Of a DNA stretch of 64,000 nt, positions 7,792 to 16,254 are shown piece by piece. The stretch is from Paenibacillus_E sp052115445. GTDB lineage: Bacteria > Bacillota > Bacilli > Paenibacillales > NBRC-103111. The position numbers were made by a program, and so were the translations under genes. The notes below the pieces were generated by a model. The model searched no databases, was not told where the DNA came from, and saw only the letters and a program-made list of their open reading frames with translations. Position 1 is the first letter of the stretch. Every line of letters begins with the position of its first letter. The DNA lies in contig NZ_JBFRGR010000021.1 in the NCBI RefSeq assembly GCF_052115445.1, forward strand, positions 62,001-126,000, written 5' to 3'.

Positions 7792-9682
7792 CCGTAGACA
7801 TTCCTCCAGATAATATCAAATAAGGCAGCTTCATGAATACTTTGGTATACGTCCCCTCCGCACTCTCTACCCAAATCCCATACTCATTGCCATAGTACAT
7901 TTTGATTCGCTGCGTCACATTGCGCATACCGATGCCGTTGCCTTCCTGCTCACGCTCAGGCTTATTCCCATATTTGTTGTGAAAATAAGCGTCCTCCATA
8001 TGCATCTTCTCGTGAAGCTCCTCCAGCTGATGTGCAGCCATGCCTGCGCCATTATCGCCAACCTCGATGAGCATGCCATCCTCACACTGGCTCGCACGAA
8101 TCCAGATCGTGACTCCCTCACGTCTAGCCCGATCGATATTCATGCCGTGCTTTACCGCATTCTCCACAAGGGGCTGAAGCGACATCTTCAGCACTTCTTG
8201 CTCCAGATAGCTGCTTGGGATATCCAATTTCAACTCTAATTTATCATCATATCGAATGTTCATGATCGCGATGTAATTCTGAATATGCTGGATTTCATTG
8301 CGCAACTGGACCTGATCGTTGGACCACTTCAGACTGTAGCGCATCATGGCGCCAAGTGACGTCAACGCATTAGAAATCGTATACTGTGCTTCGACTTCGG
8401 CCATCATTTTTAAATTTTCCAACGTATTGTAGAGGAAATGCGCGTCGATCTGATTCTTTAGTGAATTCAGCTCCGCCTCTTTCGTCGCCGCTTGCTTGTT
8501 CACAGCCTCCACGATGAGCTCATTCATTTTCTTCATCATTTGCCGGAAATGATGGGCAAGCTCGCCCACTTCCCCGCCAGCATCCATATCAATTTGCACA
8601 TTGAGATCGCCTCTGCGCACCTTTTTCATCGAATCTCGCAGGATATGCAATTTCTTCAAGATTAGCCCTTGTAGAAAATAAGTGATCGCCGACAATAAGG
8701 CAATTAACACAACAGCAACAGCGATAAATATATTACGGGTATGATGGATTTGCGTAACGGGTTCTTTTAAAGACACGACATTCAGCAAATGAGCATCCAG
8801 ATTATCGATAGCCGTCGCCAAGATCAGGTACGGCGTATCCCCAATAGTTACTGTGAAATTAGACCCCTCCGGATGCGGGTTGGCATTCCATGCTTGGCGC
8901 AGCTGCTCCATGTTCATGCCTTTGAAAAAAGCATCGCCATTCCCCGTGAACATCCCGCCATGTCGATCGACGACGAGCATGTGCGACTGGCCATCTTGAA
9001 TGGGACTGAACAACTTCTGGAAAAACTTTTCCATTAGCATATCGACCTCAAGAATCGCAACGCGCGTGTCCTTCGGATAATAAATTTCTTTCAACAAGGA
9101 TACATACGTCCAGCTAGCTTCATTATCCGTGTTGTACCGATTCATAATATCCTTCTCATTCTGTAAAATTTCCCACCGAGCCTCGCCCTTGCGCTCAAGA
9201 ACATCCTTATACCAGGAGCGATCTGCAATTCGGCTTTCTTTTAGAAAAATGGGCCAAATCTCCTCCGTATTCGGATTATCCGTAAACAAGCGAACATTCG
9301 CGATATTCGGGTTATTAAACAGAAGCCGCTGCAAATTTGAAAACGTATTCATATTAAAATCTACAAGCTCTGAGACTTCAAGTTCATGCGCATTATGTAA
9401 ATATTGAATAACCTCTCTATCCGTTATCGAAAACTGAGCAGCACGCCCCATCGCTTCAATATTGTTCAGGATATTCGCTTTCTCACTCTCTAACGCGTAT
9501 TGATTATTGTTCACGGTGTCTTGAATCGTATTTTGGTAAAATTCATTAAATAAATACCAAGAAATCAATATAATGGGAATTAAAATGATGATGATATAGG
9601 CACCAATTAGTTTCGTTTGAATCGAAATACGGTTCGTTATCTGCGTAACCCGCATTCTCCCTTTTCCCAGCATGGATCCCAT
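7769..9682 (-). CDS. Sensor histidine kinase (YesM-like), system 1
   Basis: Membrane sensor kinase, 637 aa. A first membrane helix (about 25-45), a large extracytoplasmic sensory domain and a second helix (about 320-340) are followed by a HAMP linker and a His_kinase domain with His415 (QIDAHFLYNTL). The ATPase domain has an N-box (PLVENAVKHG) and G-boxes (GDNGAGM, GNGIGM). An oddity is alanine where this family has proline before the phospho-His (usual form QIxPHFLYN). It follows the transporter operon after a terminator. The start codon is uncertain: no clear ribosome-binding site, and ATGs also at 9673 and 9655. Confidence 0.92.
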   Translation of the reverse strand: MGSMLGKGRMRVTQITNRISIQTKLIGAYIIIILIPIILISWYLFNEFYQNTIQDTVNNNQYALESEKANILNNIEAMGRAAQFSITDREVIQYLHNAHELEVSELVDFNMNTFSNLQRLLFNNPNIANVRLFTDNPNTEEIWPIFLKESRIADRSWYKDVLERKGEARWEILQNEKDIMNRYNTDNEASWTYVSLLKEIYYPKDTRVAILEVDMLMEKFFQKLFSPIQDGQSHMLVVDRHGGMFTGNGDAFFKGMNMEQLRQAWNANPHPEGSNFTVTIGDTPYLILATAIDNLDAHLLNVVSLKEPVTQIHHTRNIFIAVAVVLIALLSAITYFLQGLILKKLHILRDSMKKVRRGDLNVQIDMDAGGEVGELAHHFRQMMKKMNELIVEAVNKQAATKEAELNSLKNQIDAHFLYNTLENLKMMAEVEAQYTISNALTSLGAMMRYSLKWSNDQVQLRNEIQHIQNYIAIMNIRYDDKLELKLDIPSSYLEQEVLKMSLQPLVENAVKHGMNIDRARREGVTIWIRASQCEDGMLIEVGDNGAGMAAHQLEELHEKMHMEDAYFHNKYGNKPEREQEGNGIGMRNVTQRIKMYYGNEYGIWVESAEGTYTKVFMKLPYLILSGGMSTDEKHTYR

Positions 9683-9761
9683 GGTCTCATATCCCGTCTT
9701 TCTATTCGGTAGTTCTCTTATTTTAATATAAATCTTGCAGCATGCGGGAACTATTTGCAGC

Positions 9762-9792
9762 GAAAAAACCGAAAACCCGATAGATTCGGGCT
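9762..9792 (-). terminator. Terminator after the system-1 binding-protein gene
   Basis: Read on the minus strand, stem CCCGA / TCGGG is followed by TTTTCGGTTTTTT. It separates the transporter genes from the kinase gene. Confidence 0.65.
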
Positions 9793-9811
9793 CTCAGGTC
9801 ATCTTATAAGA

Positions 9812-11515
9812 TTACTTCGCAGATGCGGCAATTTTCTTCGTATTCGATTCAAATTCTTTCTGTTGGTAGGCCTGCACCTTATCTAATCCAGCTGCTTTTC
9901 GATCCTTTTGGTATTTATCAAATAACTGATCGAATTCAGCATCCGTCTTAGCTAGTAGCAGTTTCGGAAGCGTTTTGCCCCATGCCTGGGCGATTTTCGT
10001 ATTGGCAATCCCCTCTTCGGATGTCCCTGTTGGCACAATGTTATCGTACTGAGAGAAGCTCTTCGACTTGCCTTTCGTCCACTCTTCAGGTTGTTTAATT
10101 GGTTCCACGCTAGGCGGCGCCCATTGCAAGTTCATGTTTGTATCCATGAGCATCCAGAAGGTGTAGGACGAGCCGTATTTTTTATCAAAAGCAGCCCGGT
10201 CTTTATTCATCAGATCCAGCACTTCCGGCTTAAATTGATCCTTGCCATTGATAGTGTCATAGCTGACGCCTTTCTCACCCAGGTACAGATCCTTGTTGCC
10301 TTCCTCACTAATGAGGTAGCTCAAGAATTTAATTGCCCTAGCTTTGTCCTTCACATCTTTGGAAATCAAGGTCACTGTCCAACCAGAGATACCAGGTCCT
10401 GCTAGGGTTGGTGCGCTTTTTGCAGCATTCGCTGGGCCATCTACAGCAATATACACTTTGTTCGGATCTTTTTGGTATAGGGAGATATTTTGGTTCGCTA
10501 AGTCAGAACGTTGATACAACATGGCAAAATAACGGCCTTGCGCAATCTTTTCTTCCATTTGAGGGCGCTTATCGATAAAAATATCTTTGGCCAGCAAGCC
10601 CATTTCATTGGCTTTACGGAACGTTTTGAGCCAGCTTACAAACTCTGGATCTGTGGAACGATCGTAGAGCTTGTTATCTTTTTCATACGGAATTGCTAAG
10701 AAATTCTGCAGCATGGAACCATTTTGACCAGCATCCAGAAGTGAACTATTTCCGAGGTCCCCGAACTCATGCAAACCTAGCGGAATCAGCGGCTGACCGT
10801 TCACGTCAGGGAACTTCTCTTTCGCCGCCTTAAGCGCGTTCAAGAACCCTTCTTGTGTTCTCATATCTGGCTTACCGATCGCTTCATACATGTCTTTGCG
10901 AACCAGGAACGTTTGATTAGACACGAAGTTTTGCCCGTATTTCTTGTAGTCCTCGGAGGAAGAGGAAGCGTTCGGATAACCGTAGAAATTGCCGTCCTTC
11001 TGTGTGTACCACGATGTCTTGGCCGGGTCAGCTACCTTAATGAAATATGGATCATACTGTTTGGCAAGCTCATTCAGCGGAAGGACCATATTGCCTTCGA
11101 TCATTTTCTTCACAGCATCTTCATACCAGCCCAATGTGATAAAATCAGGCAGCTTCCCAGAAGCAATCATCGTATTCAGCTTCTCGTTCTCATTGCCCGC
11201 AGGGACGATAAAGTTGATATTCACACCGGTTTTCTTGGTTATGTACTGCGAAGTAGCATCAACGCCCCATTTATTCGGAAACCAAGAGAAATTAAGGTAC
11301 CAATCGAACGTAATCGGCTTCGTATCGGATTTCCAGCCTGGATCATTCGCATTCGCTACAGGCGCAGCGGACTGTGGTGCAGCGGTTTCTGCAGCTTTGG
11401 TCGCCTCGGGACTGGCCGTACTGGTGTTAGTCTCTTTATCTGTGGTACAGGCAGTTATTGAAAAAGCTGTAAATAATGCAAGCAAGGTCGTTAGCGTTTT
11501 GCGTGGTTTCCTCAT
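9812..11515 (-). CDS. Extracellular sugar-binding lipoprotein (LplA-like), system 1
   Basis: Substrate-binding lipoprotein of a CUT1 ABC importer, 567 aa, the long LplA/YtcQ-like type. The N-terminal signal peptide ends in the lipobox ITAC (Cys23), and an Ala/Thr-rich linker follows. The mature part carries the solute-binding fold. No ATPase is encoded nearby, as is usual because CUT1 systems share an MsmX-type ATPase. An AAGGGG site precedes the ATG. It is third in the operon after two permeases. The substrate is not deducible; an oligosaccharide is likely. Confidence 0.93.
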   Translation of the reverse strand: MRKPRKTLTTLLALFTAFSITACTTDKETNTSTASPEATKAAETAAPQSAAPVANANDPGWKSDTKPITFDWYLNFSWFPNKWGVDATSQYITKKTGVNINFIVPAGNENEKLNTMIASGKLPDFITLGWYEDAVKKMIEGNMVLPLNELAKQYDPYFIKVADPAKTSWYTQKDGNFYGYPNASSSSEDYKKYGQNFVSNQTFLVRKDMYEAIGKPDMRTQEGFLNALKAAKEKFPDVNGQPLIPLGLHEFGDLGNSSLLDAGQNGSMLQNFLAIPYEKDNKLYDRSTDPEFVSWLKTFRKANEMGLLAKDIFIDKRPQMEEKIAQGRYFAMLYQRSDLANQNISLYQKDPNKVYIAVDGPANAAKSAPTLAGPGISGWTVTLISKDVKDKARAIKFLSYLISEEGNKDLYLGEKGVSYDTINGKDQFKPEVLDLMNKDRAAFDKKYGSSYTFWMLMDTNMNLQWAPPSVEPIKQPEEWTKGKSKSFSQYDNIVPTGTSEEGIANTKIAQAWGKTLPKLLLAKTDAEFDQLFDKYQKDRKAAGLDKVQAYQQKEFESNTKKIAASAK

Positions 11516-11602
11516 TGGCGTTTCCCCTTTTCGGATTCATTATGTGTAATCTCTGTTCGATTAACAGAGCTGGCCACCAGCGTTGCATGAAGATTAACAT
11601 GA

Positions 11603-12490
11603 TTAACCTTTAATCGAGCCGATCATAAAACCTTTTACAAAATACTTCTGTAAGAATGGATAAACCAGCACAATGGGCAATGTGGTCACAACCATCGTTG
11701 CAAGTTTGATTGACTGAGACGATACCGTTTTCGCTACACTGCCCGTCGTTGCTGCCATCATTTGATTGGAGCTGGACTGCGCAACAACACGGTAGAGATA
11801 CGTCTGAATCGGTTGAAGATCGCTTTTATTTATGTAGATCATCCCCGTAAAGTAATCATTCCATTGGTAGACCCCATGAAAGAGGGCAATCGTAGCGACT
11901 ACAGGCATAGAGACCGGCAGGATAATTTGATAAAAGATTTTGAAATCGTTCGCACCATCAATTTTGGCGGCTTCCTCTAGCGCGTCCGGAATTTCTCGGA
12001 AGAAGGATAAAAAGATAATAAGATCGAAAAAGCTGAACATCGCCGGAATGATATACACCAGAAAGCTATCGAGCATCCCTAAATCTCGGATTAGCAAGTA
12101 ATACGGAATTAAGCCTCCGCTGAAAAATAAGGTTACCGTACCGATTAGCATGTAAACGTTGCGACCTATTAACTCTTTGCGGGAAAAGGCGTAGGCAACC
12201 ATTGCTGTAAAAAGTACATGAACCACAGTACCTATTAGTGTTTTCGCTACGGTTACTCCCATCGCCAGCATGATGCCATTATTCGCAAAAACAGCTTTAT
12301 AGCTGTCGATGCTGAACACCCGTGGCCACCAGTAGATTCCCCCTCGCATGGCGTCATTCCCTTCATTGAAGGAATTGACGAGCACATACCAAATCGGGTA
12401 GATGGTTACAAAGCAAATGACTAGCATAAAGATAAAATTGAAATAATCGAATGCTGCCTCTTTGTGGGTTCTGCGATTCAGGGAAAGCAT
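11603..12490 (-). CDS. Sugar ABC transporter permease (LplC-like), system 1
   Basis: Inner-membrane permease of the MalG/LplC type, 295 aa, about six membrane helices. The cytoplasmic EAA loop that contacts the ATPase reads EEAAKIDGANDFKIFYQII. The terminal YFVKGFMIGSIKG is typical of this subfamily. GGAGGTGAG precedes the ATG. It lies between the second permease gene and the binding-protein gene on the minus strand, in one operon. Confidence 0.94.
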   Translation of the reverse strand: MLSLNRRTHKEAAFDYFNFIFMLVICFVTIYPIWYVLVNSFNEGNDAMRGGIYWWPRVFSIDSYKAVFANNGIMLAMGVTVAKTLIGTVVHVLFTAMVAYAFSRKELIGRNVYMLIGTVTLFFSGGLIPYYLLIRDLGMLDSFLVYIIPAMFSFFDLIIFLSFFREIPDALEEAAKIDGANDFKIFYQIILPVSMPVVATIALFHGVYQWNDYFTGMIYINKSDLQPIQTYLYRVVAQSSSNQMMAATTGSVAKTVSSQSIKLATMVVTTLPIVLVYPFLQKYFVKGFMIGSIKG

Positions 12491-12526
12491 CGTTGGCTCA
12501 CCTCCTTGCGTAGAAGCGTTATGTTT

Positions 12527-13495
12527 TTAAAATAAGGATGTATTATTAAGACGTTTGGTAATGAAATTCGCCGAAAGCAGCAAAATGAGTGAGATGAGCG
12601 ACTTGATTAAACCGACTGCTGTTGCATAGGAAAAGCGGCTTTGACGCAGACCTACCTCATACACATATACATCAATCACGTTGCTGGCGCTGGCGTTTAG
12701 TTGGTTTTTGAGAACGAGAATTTGGTCAAAATTGGAGTTCAGAATGCCGCTCACCGACAGAATGAACAGGATCGTGATCGTCCCTTTAATCGAGGGAAGG
12801 GTTACATAGAACATTTTCTGAAAGCGTCCTGCCCCATCGATCGTTGCCGCCTCATACATCTCAGGGGATACGCCGGACATTGCAGCAAGGTAGATAATCG
12901 CCGACCAGCCAAGCTCCTTCCAGATATCGGAGGTGACGATAATACCCCAGAAATATGAAGGCTCTGCCAAATAGCTGATGGGCTCTTGGATGATATGGAG
13001 TGCCAGGAGGAGCTTATTTATAAGTCCAACGTCTGCTAACCATGTGGCTAGGATGCCCCCGAGAATAACCCAAGATAAGAAGTGCGGTAAATAGGATATG
13101 GTTTGAACCAGCTTCTTGAATCGTATGGAACGAAGTTCATTCAGGAACAACGCGAACACAATGGGAAGCGGAAAGCCAATGACGAGCTTGAGTACACTCA
13201 TCCCGACGGTATTTTTAATGACACTGGCCAAATTATCATCATCCAGAAAAGCCTTGAAGTGCTCAAGCCCCGCCCAGGGTGCTGCTGATATGGGTTTCAC
13301 AATATTGAAATCCTTGAAGGCAATGATGATCCCATACATGGGGACATAGTGAAAAATGATCATCCACGCGACGCCCAGCAGCGCCATGACCTGCAAATAT
13401 CGCTGTGCATATGCGATGCGGAGCAGCCTTGAGGCAGATTTGCGGAATGGGACTGACTTGTGATTCGGAGTGGCGATGTCCGTCTCCGTCTTCAT
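12527..13495 (-). CDS. Sugar ABC transporter permease (LplB-like), system 1
   Basis: Permease partner of the LplB/UgpA type, 322 aa from the ATG at 13495. Six membrane helices are expected. HYVPMYGIIIAFKDF near the N-terminus and the EAA loop (YEAATIDGAGRFQKMFYVTL) are diagnostic. The frame can begin at GTG 13507, but that codon lies inside the AGGAGGTG ribosome-binding site, so the ATG nine bases later is the real start. It is the first gene of the operon, with its own promoter and a cre-like site upstream. Confidence 0.93.
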   Translation of the reverse strand: MKTETDIATPNHKSVPFRKSASRLLRIAYAQRYLQVMALLGVAWMIIFHYVPMYGIIIAFKDFNIVKPISAAPWAGLEHFKAFLDDDNLASVIKNTVGMSVLKLVIGFPLPIVFALFLNELRSIRFKKLVQTISYLPHFLSWVILGGILATWLADVGLINKLLLALHIIQEPISYLAEPSYFWGIIVTSDIWKELGWSAIIYLAAMSGVSPEMYEAATIDGAGRFQKMFYVTLPSIKGTITILFILSVSGILNSNFDQILVLKNQLNASASNVIDVYVYEVGLRQSRFSYATAVGLIKSLISLILLLSANFITKRLNNTSLF

Positions 13496-13523
13496 TTCTG
13501 GCTGCACCTCCTGTGTCTTCTTT

Positions 13524-13538
13524 ATGTAAGCACTTTCA
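13524..13538. promoter_or_regulatory. cre-like (CcpA) site upstream of transporter operon 1
   Basis: ATGTAAGCACTTTCA matches the cre consensus WTGNAANCGNWNNCW except for one base (A for G). It lies between the -10 box and the ribosome-binding site, a position suited to repression. Confidence 0.5.
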
Positions 13539-13546
13539 CATTACTC

Positions 13547-13575
13547 ATTATAGGTCTTCTATTCCGATGATGTAA
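13547..13575 (-). promoter_or_regulatory. Promoter of transporter operon 1
   Basis: On the minus strand, TTACAT (13570-13575) and TATAAT (13547-13552) are spaced 17 bp apart and lie about 50 bp before the LplB-like start. Confidence 0.6.
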
Positions 13576-13727
13576 GGCTTCAAATTTCAGCTATGGTTAC
13601 TATTTTTTGGATAAGTGGTGGTAAGCTAATCCTAATCTTCCTTCTACTCCTCCTTCTACTTCTTAACCTCCCTCAACTCCAAAAACCGCCTCAACTATCC
13701 AGCCTATTCTACGCCGCACTAAACAAA

Positions 13728-13912
13728 TTAATGGATTTCATGTAGCTAATTTTGCTGATTATCCCCATTTGGGAGCATTAGATGGATTTCCTACAGTTAA
13801 TTTCAACCAAAGTCCACCAAACGCCCAATCTCCCTGATATTAGCTGTATTTTTTACATTTATTCGCTAAATCTTAGATAATACGGCACTATTAGCTGTAT
13901 TTTTTACATTTA
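13728..13912. repeat. Four-box intergenic element, copy B
   Basis: Boxes start at 13728, 13779, 13841 and 13892 (51-62-51). Boxes 3 and 4 are identical 21-mers (TAGCTGT-ATTTTTT-ACATTTA). Box 1 uses the variant arms TTAATGG and GTAGCTA. It lies between the BlaR1-like gene's terminator and the promoter of transporter operon 1. Apart from this element the stretch 13576-13727 holds only T/C-rich sequence with no gene. Confidence 0.85.
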
Positions 13913-13921
13913 TTTGATAAT

Positions 13922-13955
13922 AAAAAAGACCCAAGGCATCTTTGGCCTCAGGTCT
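13922..13955 (-). terminator. Terminator of the BlaI/BlaR1-like operon
   Basis: On the minus strand, GACCTGAGGC / GCCTTGGGTC form a stem that is followed by TTTTTT. Confidence 0.85.
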
Positions 13956-13968
13956 TCTTCGATTGGGT

Positions 13969-15423
13969 TTACTTACTTGCTGGTACAACTGACGGCGCTG
14001 ACGGTAACTCCCTCACTGCTGGGACTGCTGTTGGGGCTGCTCTTGGCTTCATCACTTCTTGAGATGCCGCTGGTGCTGATTCGGGCTCCCTCACTGTTGG
14101 GGCTGCTGATGGCACTGCTCCTGGCTTTCTTACTTCTGGTACAGCTACTGGTGCAGTTGCTGATTCGGGCTTTCTTACCTCTTGGGCTGGTGCAGCTACT
14201 GGTGCTGGTCCTGATCTTGACCCTTCCGTTACCTGGGCTGGTGCAGGTGCTGGACTTGACTCCACTTTCGGAGCAGTTGGAATATTTGGAGTAGTTGGTG
14301 TCACTACGTCGGTAGTCTTGGTTTCACCTGCGGTATCAACTGAGGTATTCTTATCCGTCCCGGTTGTTAGCGCAGTTGTATCTGTTGTCTTCTGATCAAC
14401 AATCGGCGGATTCGATTCCGTTGCTGATTTCTTATCTGCACTCGCATTCGTCAACGAGCAACCACTAATGATGAGAATGGCAGCCAAACCAAGGAACGAC
14501 CACCGGTAGGAATTAAATTGAAACTGTTTAATCATCATAATTCTCCTCTTTAACTGTGACTTGTTTCCAGATAAATAAACATTGCCTGGCACGCTTACGG
14601 GACGCACATAGCTTTCCAACAATTGAATGAGTGTATATCCGTATTCATCTCTTCGTGCTGGCTCTATATAAGAAAGGGCTAAAGCATCGCTTGCAATCTC
14701 CTGGTCATCACGCATCCGTTGATGCGCATACCAAAGGACAGGGTTGAACCAATGAATAATCAACAGAAATTGCATCAGCCAATTAACGCCAATATCATTT
14801 CGTTTGCAATGTGCCAGTTCATGTAGAAAAACATGCCGTAATTGCTCCTGGTTTAAACTGTTAACAACCGACTGCGGTATGACTAAACAAGGATTTCTGA
14901 AGCCAAATAACGTCGGCATCGACAATTTGTCAGATACCACTAATGTGACCGGTTTATGTATCGACATGAGCTGTCGGCTCTGAGTGAATAACTGTAATAT
15001 GCCTATGTCTGTGATCGGTCTCGTTTCTTTCGTTATTTTCAGCGCAAATTTACGGTTGATCACGAAGGTATATATCGCAAATAGCACGATTCCAAGCATC
15101 CATACATACATCGCACACTTATACAAAATATTCTGTAACGAATCACCTATTGCCAATTCCTCATGTGTCCTTATCTCATCTGCTGGATAGATTTCGTGAA
15201 TAGTATCAGGGTAGGATAACCAATTATAAATGCTTAAATTGCTCTCCAAGTGCCAAGGCAGGAGCAGTCTTACGAGCACCAACAACCACATGAGATAGTG
15301 CCATCTAGGTTTGATCCGCTTATGCAGGATGCGCTGAATCAGCATGATGAACACAACTGTAATGGTTGCCATGATCGATACCGATAGGATCCAATCAAAA
15401 AATCCTGTAAGAAGTTCACTCAT
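13969..15423 (-). CDS. BlaR1/MecR1-like M56 membrane metallopeptidase with low-complexity C-terminus
   Basis: Signal-transducing membrane zinc protease that would cleave or inactivate the partner BlaI-type repressor. N-terminal membrane helices are followed by the M56 motif HELAH and a downstream acidic residue in DDQEIASDA, and a last membrane segment ends in IISGC. Beyond that, where BlaR1 carries a penicillin-binding sensor domain, there is instead a Thr-rich then Pro/Ala-rich tail of about 150 residues with degenerate repeats (VRKPESA, VRKPGA, VREPESAP). The ATG at 15423 is chosen (AAGGTG upstream); GTG at 15432 or 15438 is possible. The ligand sensed is unlikely to be a beta-lactam. Confidence 0.85.
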   Translation of the reverse strand: MSELLTGFFDWILSVSIMATITVVFIMLIQRILHKRIKPRWHYLMWLLVLVRLLLPWHLESNLSIYNWLSYPDTIHEIYPADEIRTHEELAIGDSLQNILYKCAMYVWMLGIVLFAIYTFVINRKFALKITKETRPITDIGILQLFTQSRQLMSIHKPVTLVVSDKLSMPTLFGFRNPCLVIPQSVVNSLNQEQLRHVFLHELAHCKRNDIGVNWLMQFLLIIHWFNPVLWYAHQRMRDDQEIASDALALSYIEPARRDEYGYTLIQLLESYVRPVSVPGNVYLSGNKSQLKRRIMMIKQFQFNSYRWSFLGLAAILIISGCSLTNASADKKSATESNPPIVDQKTTDTTALTTGTDKNTSVDTAGETKTTDVVTPTTPNIPTAPKVESSPAPAPAQVTEGSRSGPAPVAAPAQEVRKPESATAPVAVPEVRKPGAVPSAAPTVREPESAPAASQEVMKPRAAPTAVPAVRELPSAPSVVPASK

Positions 15424-15469
15424 TGGGTTCACCTTCACCCCTCCCTTCTTTCCTAGAAGTGGAACCTTG

Positions 15470-15844
15470 TCATTTGTTTTTACCGTCTAGCATATCTCTT
15501 AACTCTTTGATGTCTTCCTCCGATAACTGCTCCTCTTTCAAAAAATTAACAAGCATCGGCTTAAAAGCCCCGCCATACATTCTTTTCAGAAAAGATTGCG
15601 TCTCCGACTTTACACACTCGCCCTCAGAGACCAAAGGGAAATAAGCATACACCCTGTTTTCTTGCGTAAACGAGATCGCCTGCTTCTGCGCTAGTCTGTT
15701 CAATAGGGTTCGGATCGTCTTGGGCTTCCACTCTGTCCGCTCCTGCATAGCATCAATAACTTCATTGGCTGTGCGTGGTGATTCGTTCCAGAGTACCTTC
15801 ATAACTTCCCATTCGGCATCTGTTATATGAGGGACTGTCTTCAT
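15470..15844 (-). CDS. BlaI/MecI/CopY-type transcriptional repressor
   Basis: Winged-helix repressor, 124 aa, normal for the family (ITDAEWEVMKVLW start; RTANEV and KPKTIRTLLNRL in the recognition region). It probably binds the long palindrome just upstream and represses its own operon until the BlaR1-like protease inactivates it. AAAGGAGG lies seven bases before the ATG. The BlaR1-like gene follows about 45 bp downstream. No beta-lactamase or penicillin-binding-protein gene is adjacent, so other targets may lie elsewhere in the genome. Confidence 0.93.
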   Translation of the reverse strand: MKTVPHITDAEWEVMKVLWNESPRTANEVIDAMQERTEWKPKTIRTLLNRLAQKQAISFTQENRVYAYFPLVSEGECVKSETQSFLKRMYGGAFKPMLVNFLKEEQLSEEDIKELRDMLDGKNK

Positions 15845-15864
15845 ATCGTTTCCTCCTTTCAGTT

Positions 15865-15907
15865 GGATTACAACTGTAATACAACTTGAATATTACAGTT
15901 GTAATCC
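15865..15907. promoter_or_regulatory. Palindromic BlaI-type operator
   Basis: A perfect 17-bp inverted repeat (15865-15881 and 15891-15907) with a 9-bp centre. Each arm contains the BlaI/MecI core TACA-N2-TGTA (TACAACTGTA at 15869, TACAGTTGTA at 15894). It lies 20 bp upstream of the repressor start codon. Confidence 0.85.
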
Positions 15908-15941
15908 AATGTTGTCAAGCTGCGTAGTTCGAGAATGAGAA

Positions 15942-16029
15942 AAACGCCGCCGCCGTCCTTCAAGGACGGAGCGTTTATGGATAAATACAAAAAAGGGACT
16001 GTACTTGAGAAGGAGGCCCCTTTTTGTAT
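15942..16029 (-). terminator. Two tandem hairpins with minus-strand T tails, no gene directly upstream
   Basis: Hairpin 1 (15942-15976) has nested stems AAACGC / GCGTTT and CCGTCCTT / AAGGACGG. Hairpin 2 (15986-16029) pairs TACAAAAA-GGG with CCC-CTTTTTGTA. On the minus strand both end in T runs. nadE already has its own terminator at 16206-16242, so these may end a short RNA starting near 16130 or insulate the BlaI operon. Between 16030 and 16205 I see no gene. Confidence 0.5.
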
Positions 16030-16205
16030 ACGGCAGCCACGTTGGCGCTCGTCTCTCGTGCAGGGATGCAGGCAGCCGTGGACCAAACACTAGAGTAACT
16101 GTATTTTATGGAAAACCGAAATCTGATAAAGTGAAGCGTGATTATACATGAAATAAGGGGAAAGCTTCGCTTACCCCAAACCCTAAACATACATATTTTT
16201 ATATG

Positions 16206-16242
16206 TAAAAAAGACTATCCATTTTCAACATGGATAGTCTCT
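16206..16242 (-). terminator. Terminator of nadE
   Basis: On the minus strand GACTATCC / GGATAGTC form a stem, followed by TTTTTT. Confidence 0.85.
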
Positions 16243-16254
16243 GTACCCTAACAC

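Noticed and set aside
13914..14294. 126-aa Leu-rich ORF on the plus strand
   Set aside because: It is the antisense image of the Pro/Ala-rich tail of the BlaR1-like gene; no ribosome-binding site.
15868..16190. Three overlapping minus-strand ORFs of 65-72 aa upstream of the BlaI-like gene
   Set aside because: They cross the palindromic operator and two hairpins, lack ribosome-binding sites and differ in frame with no shared protein signal.
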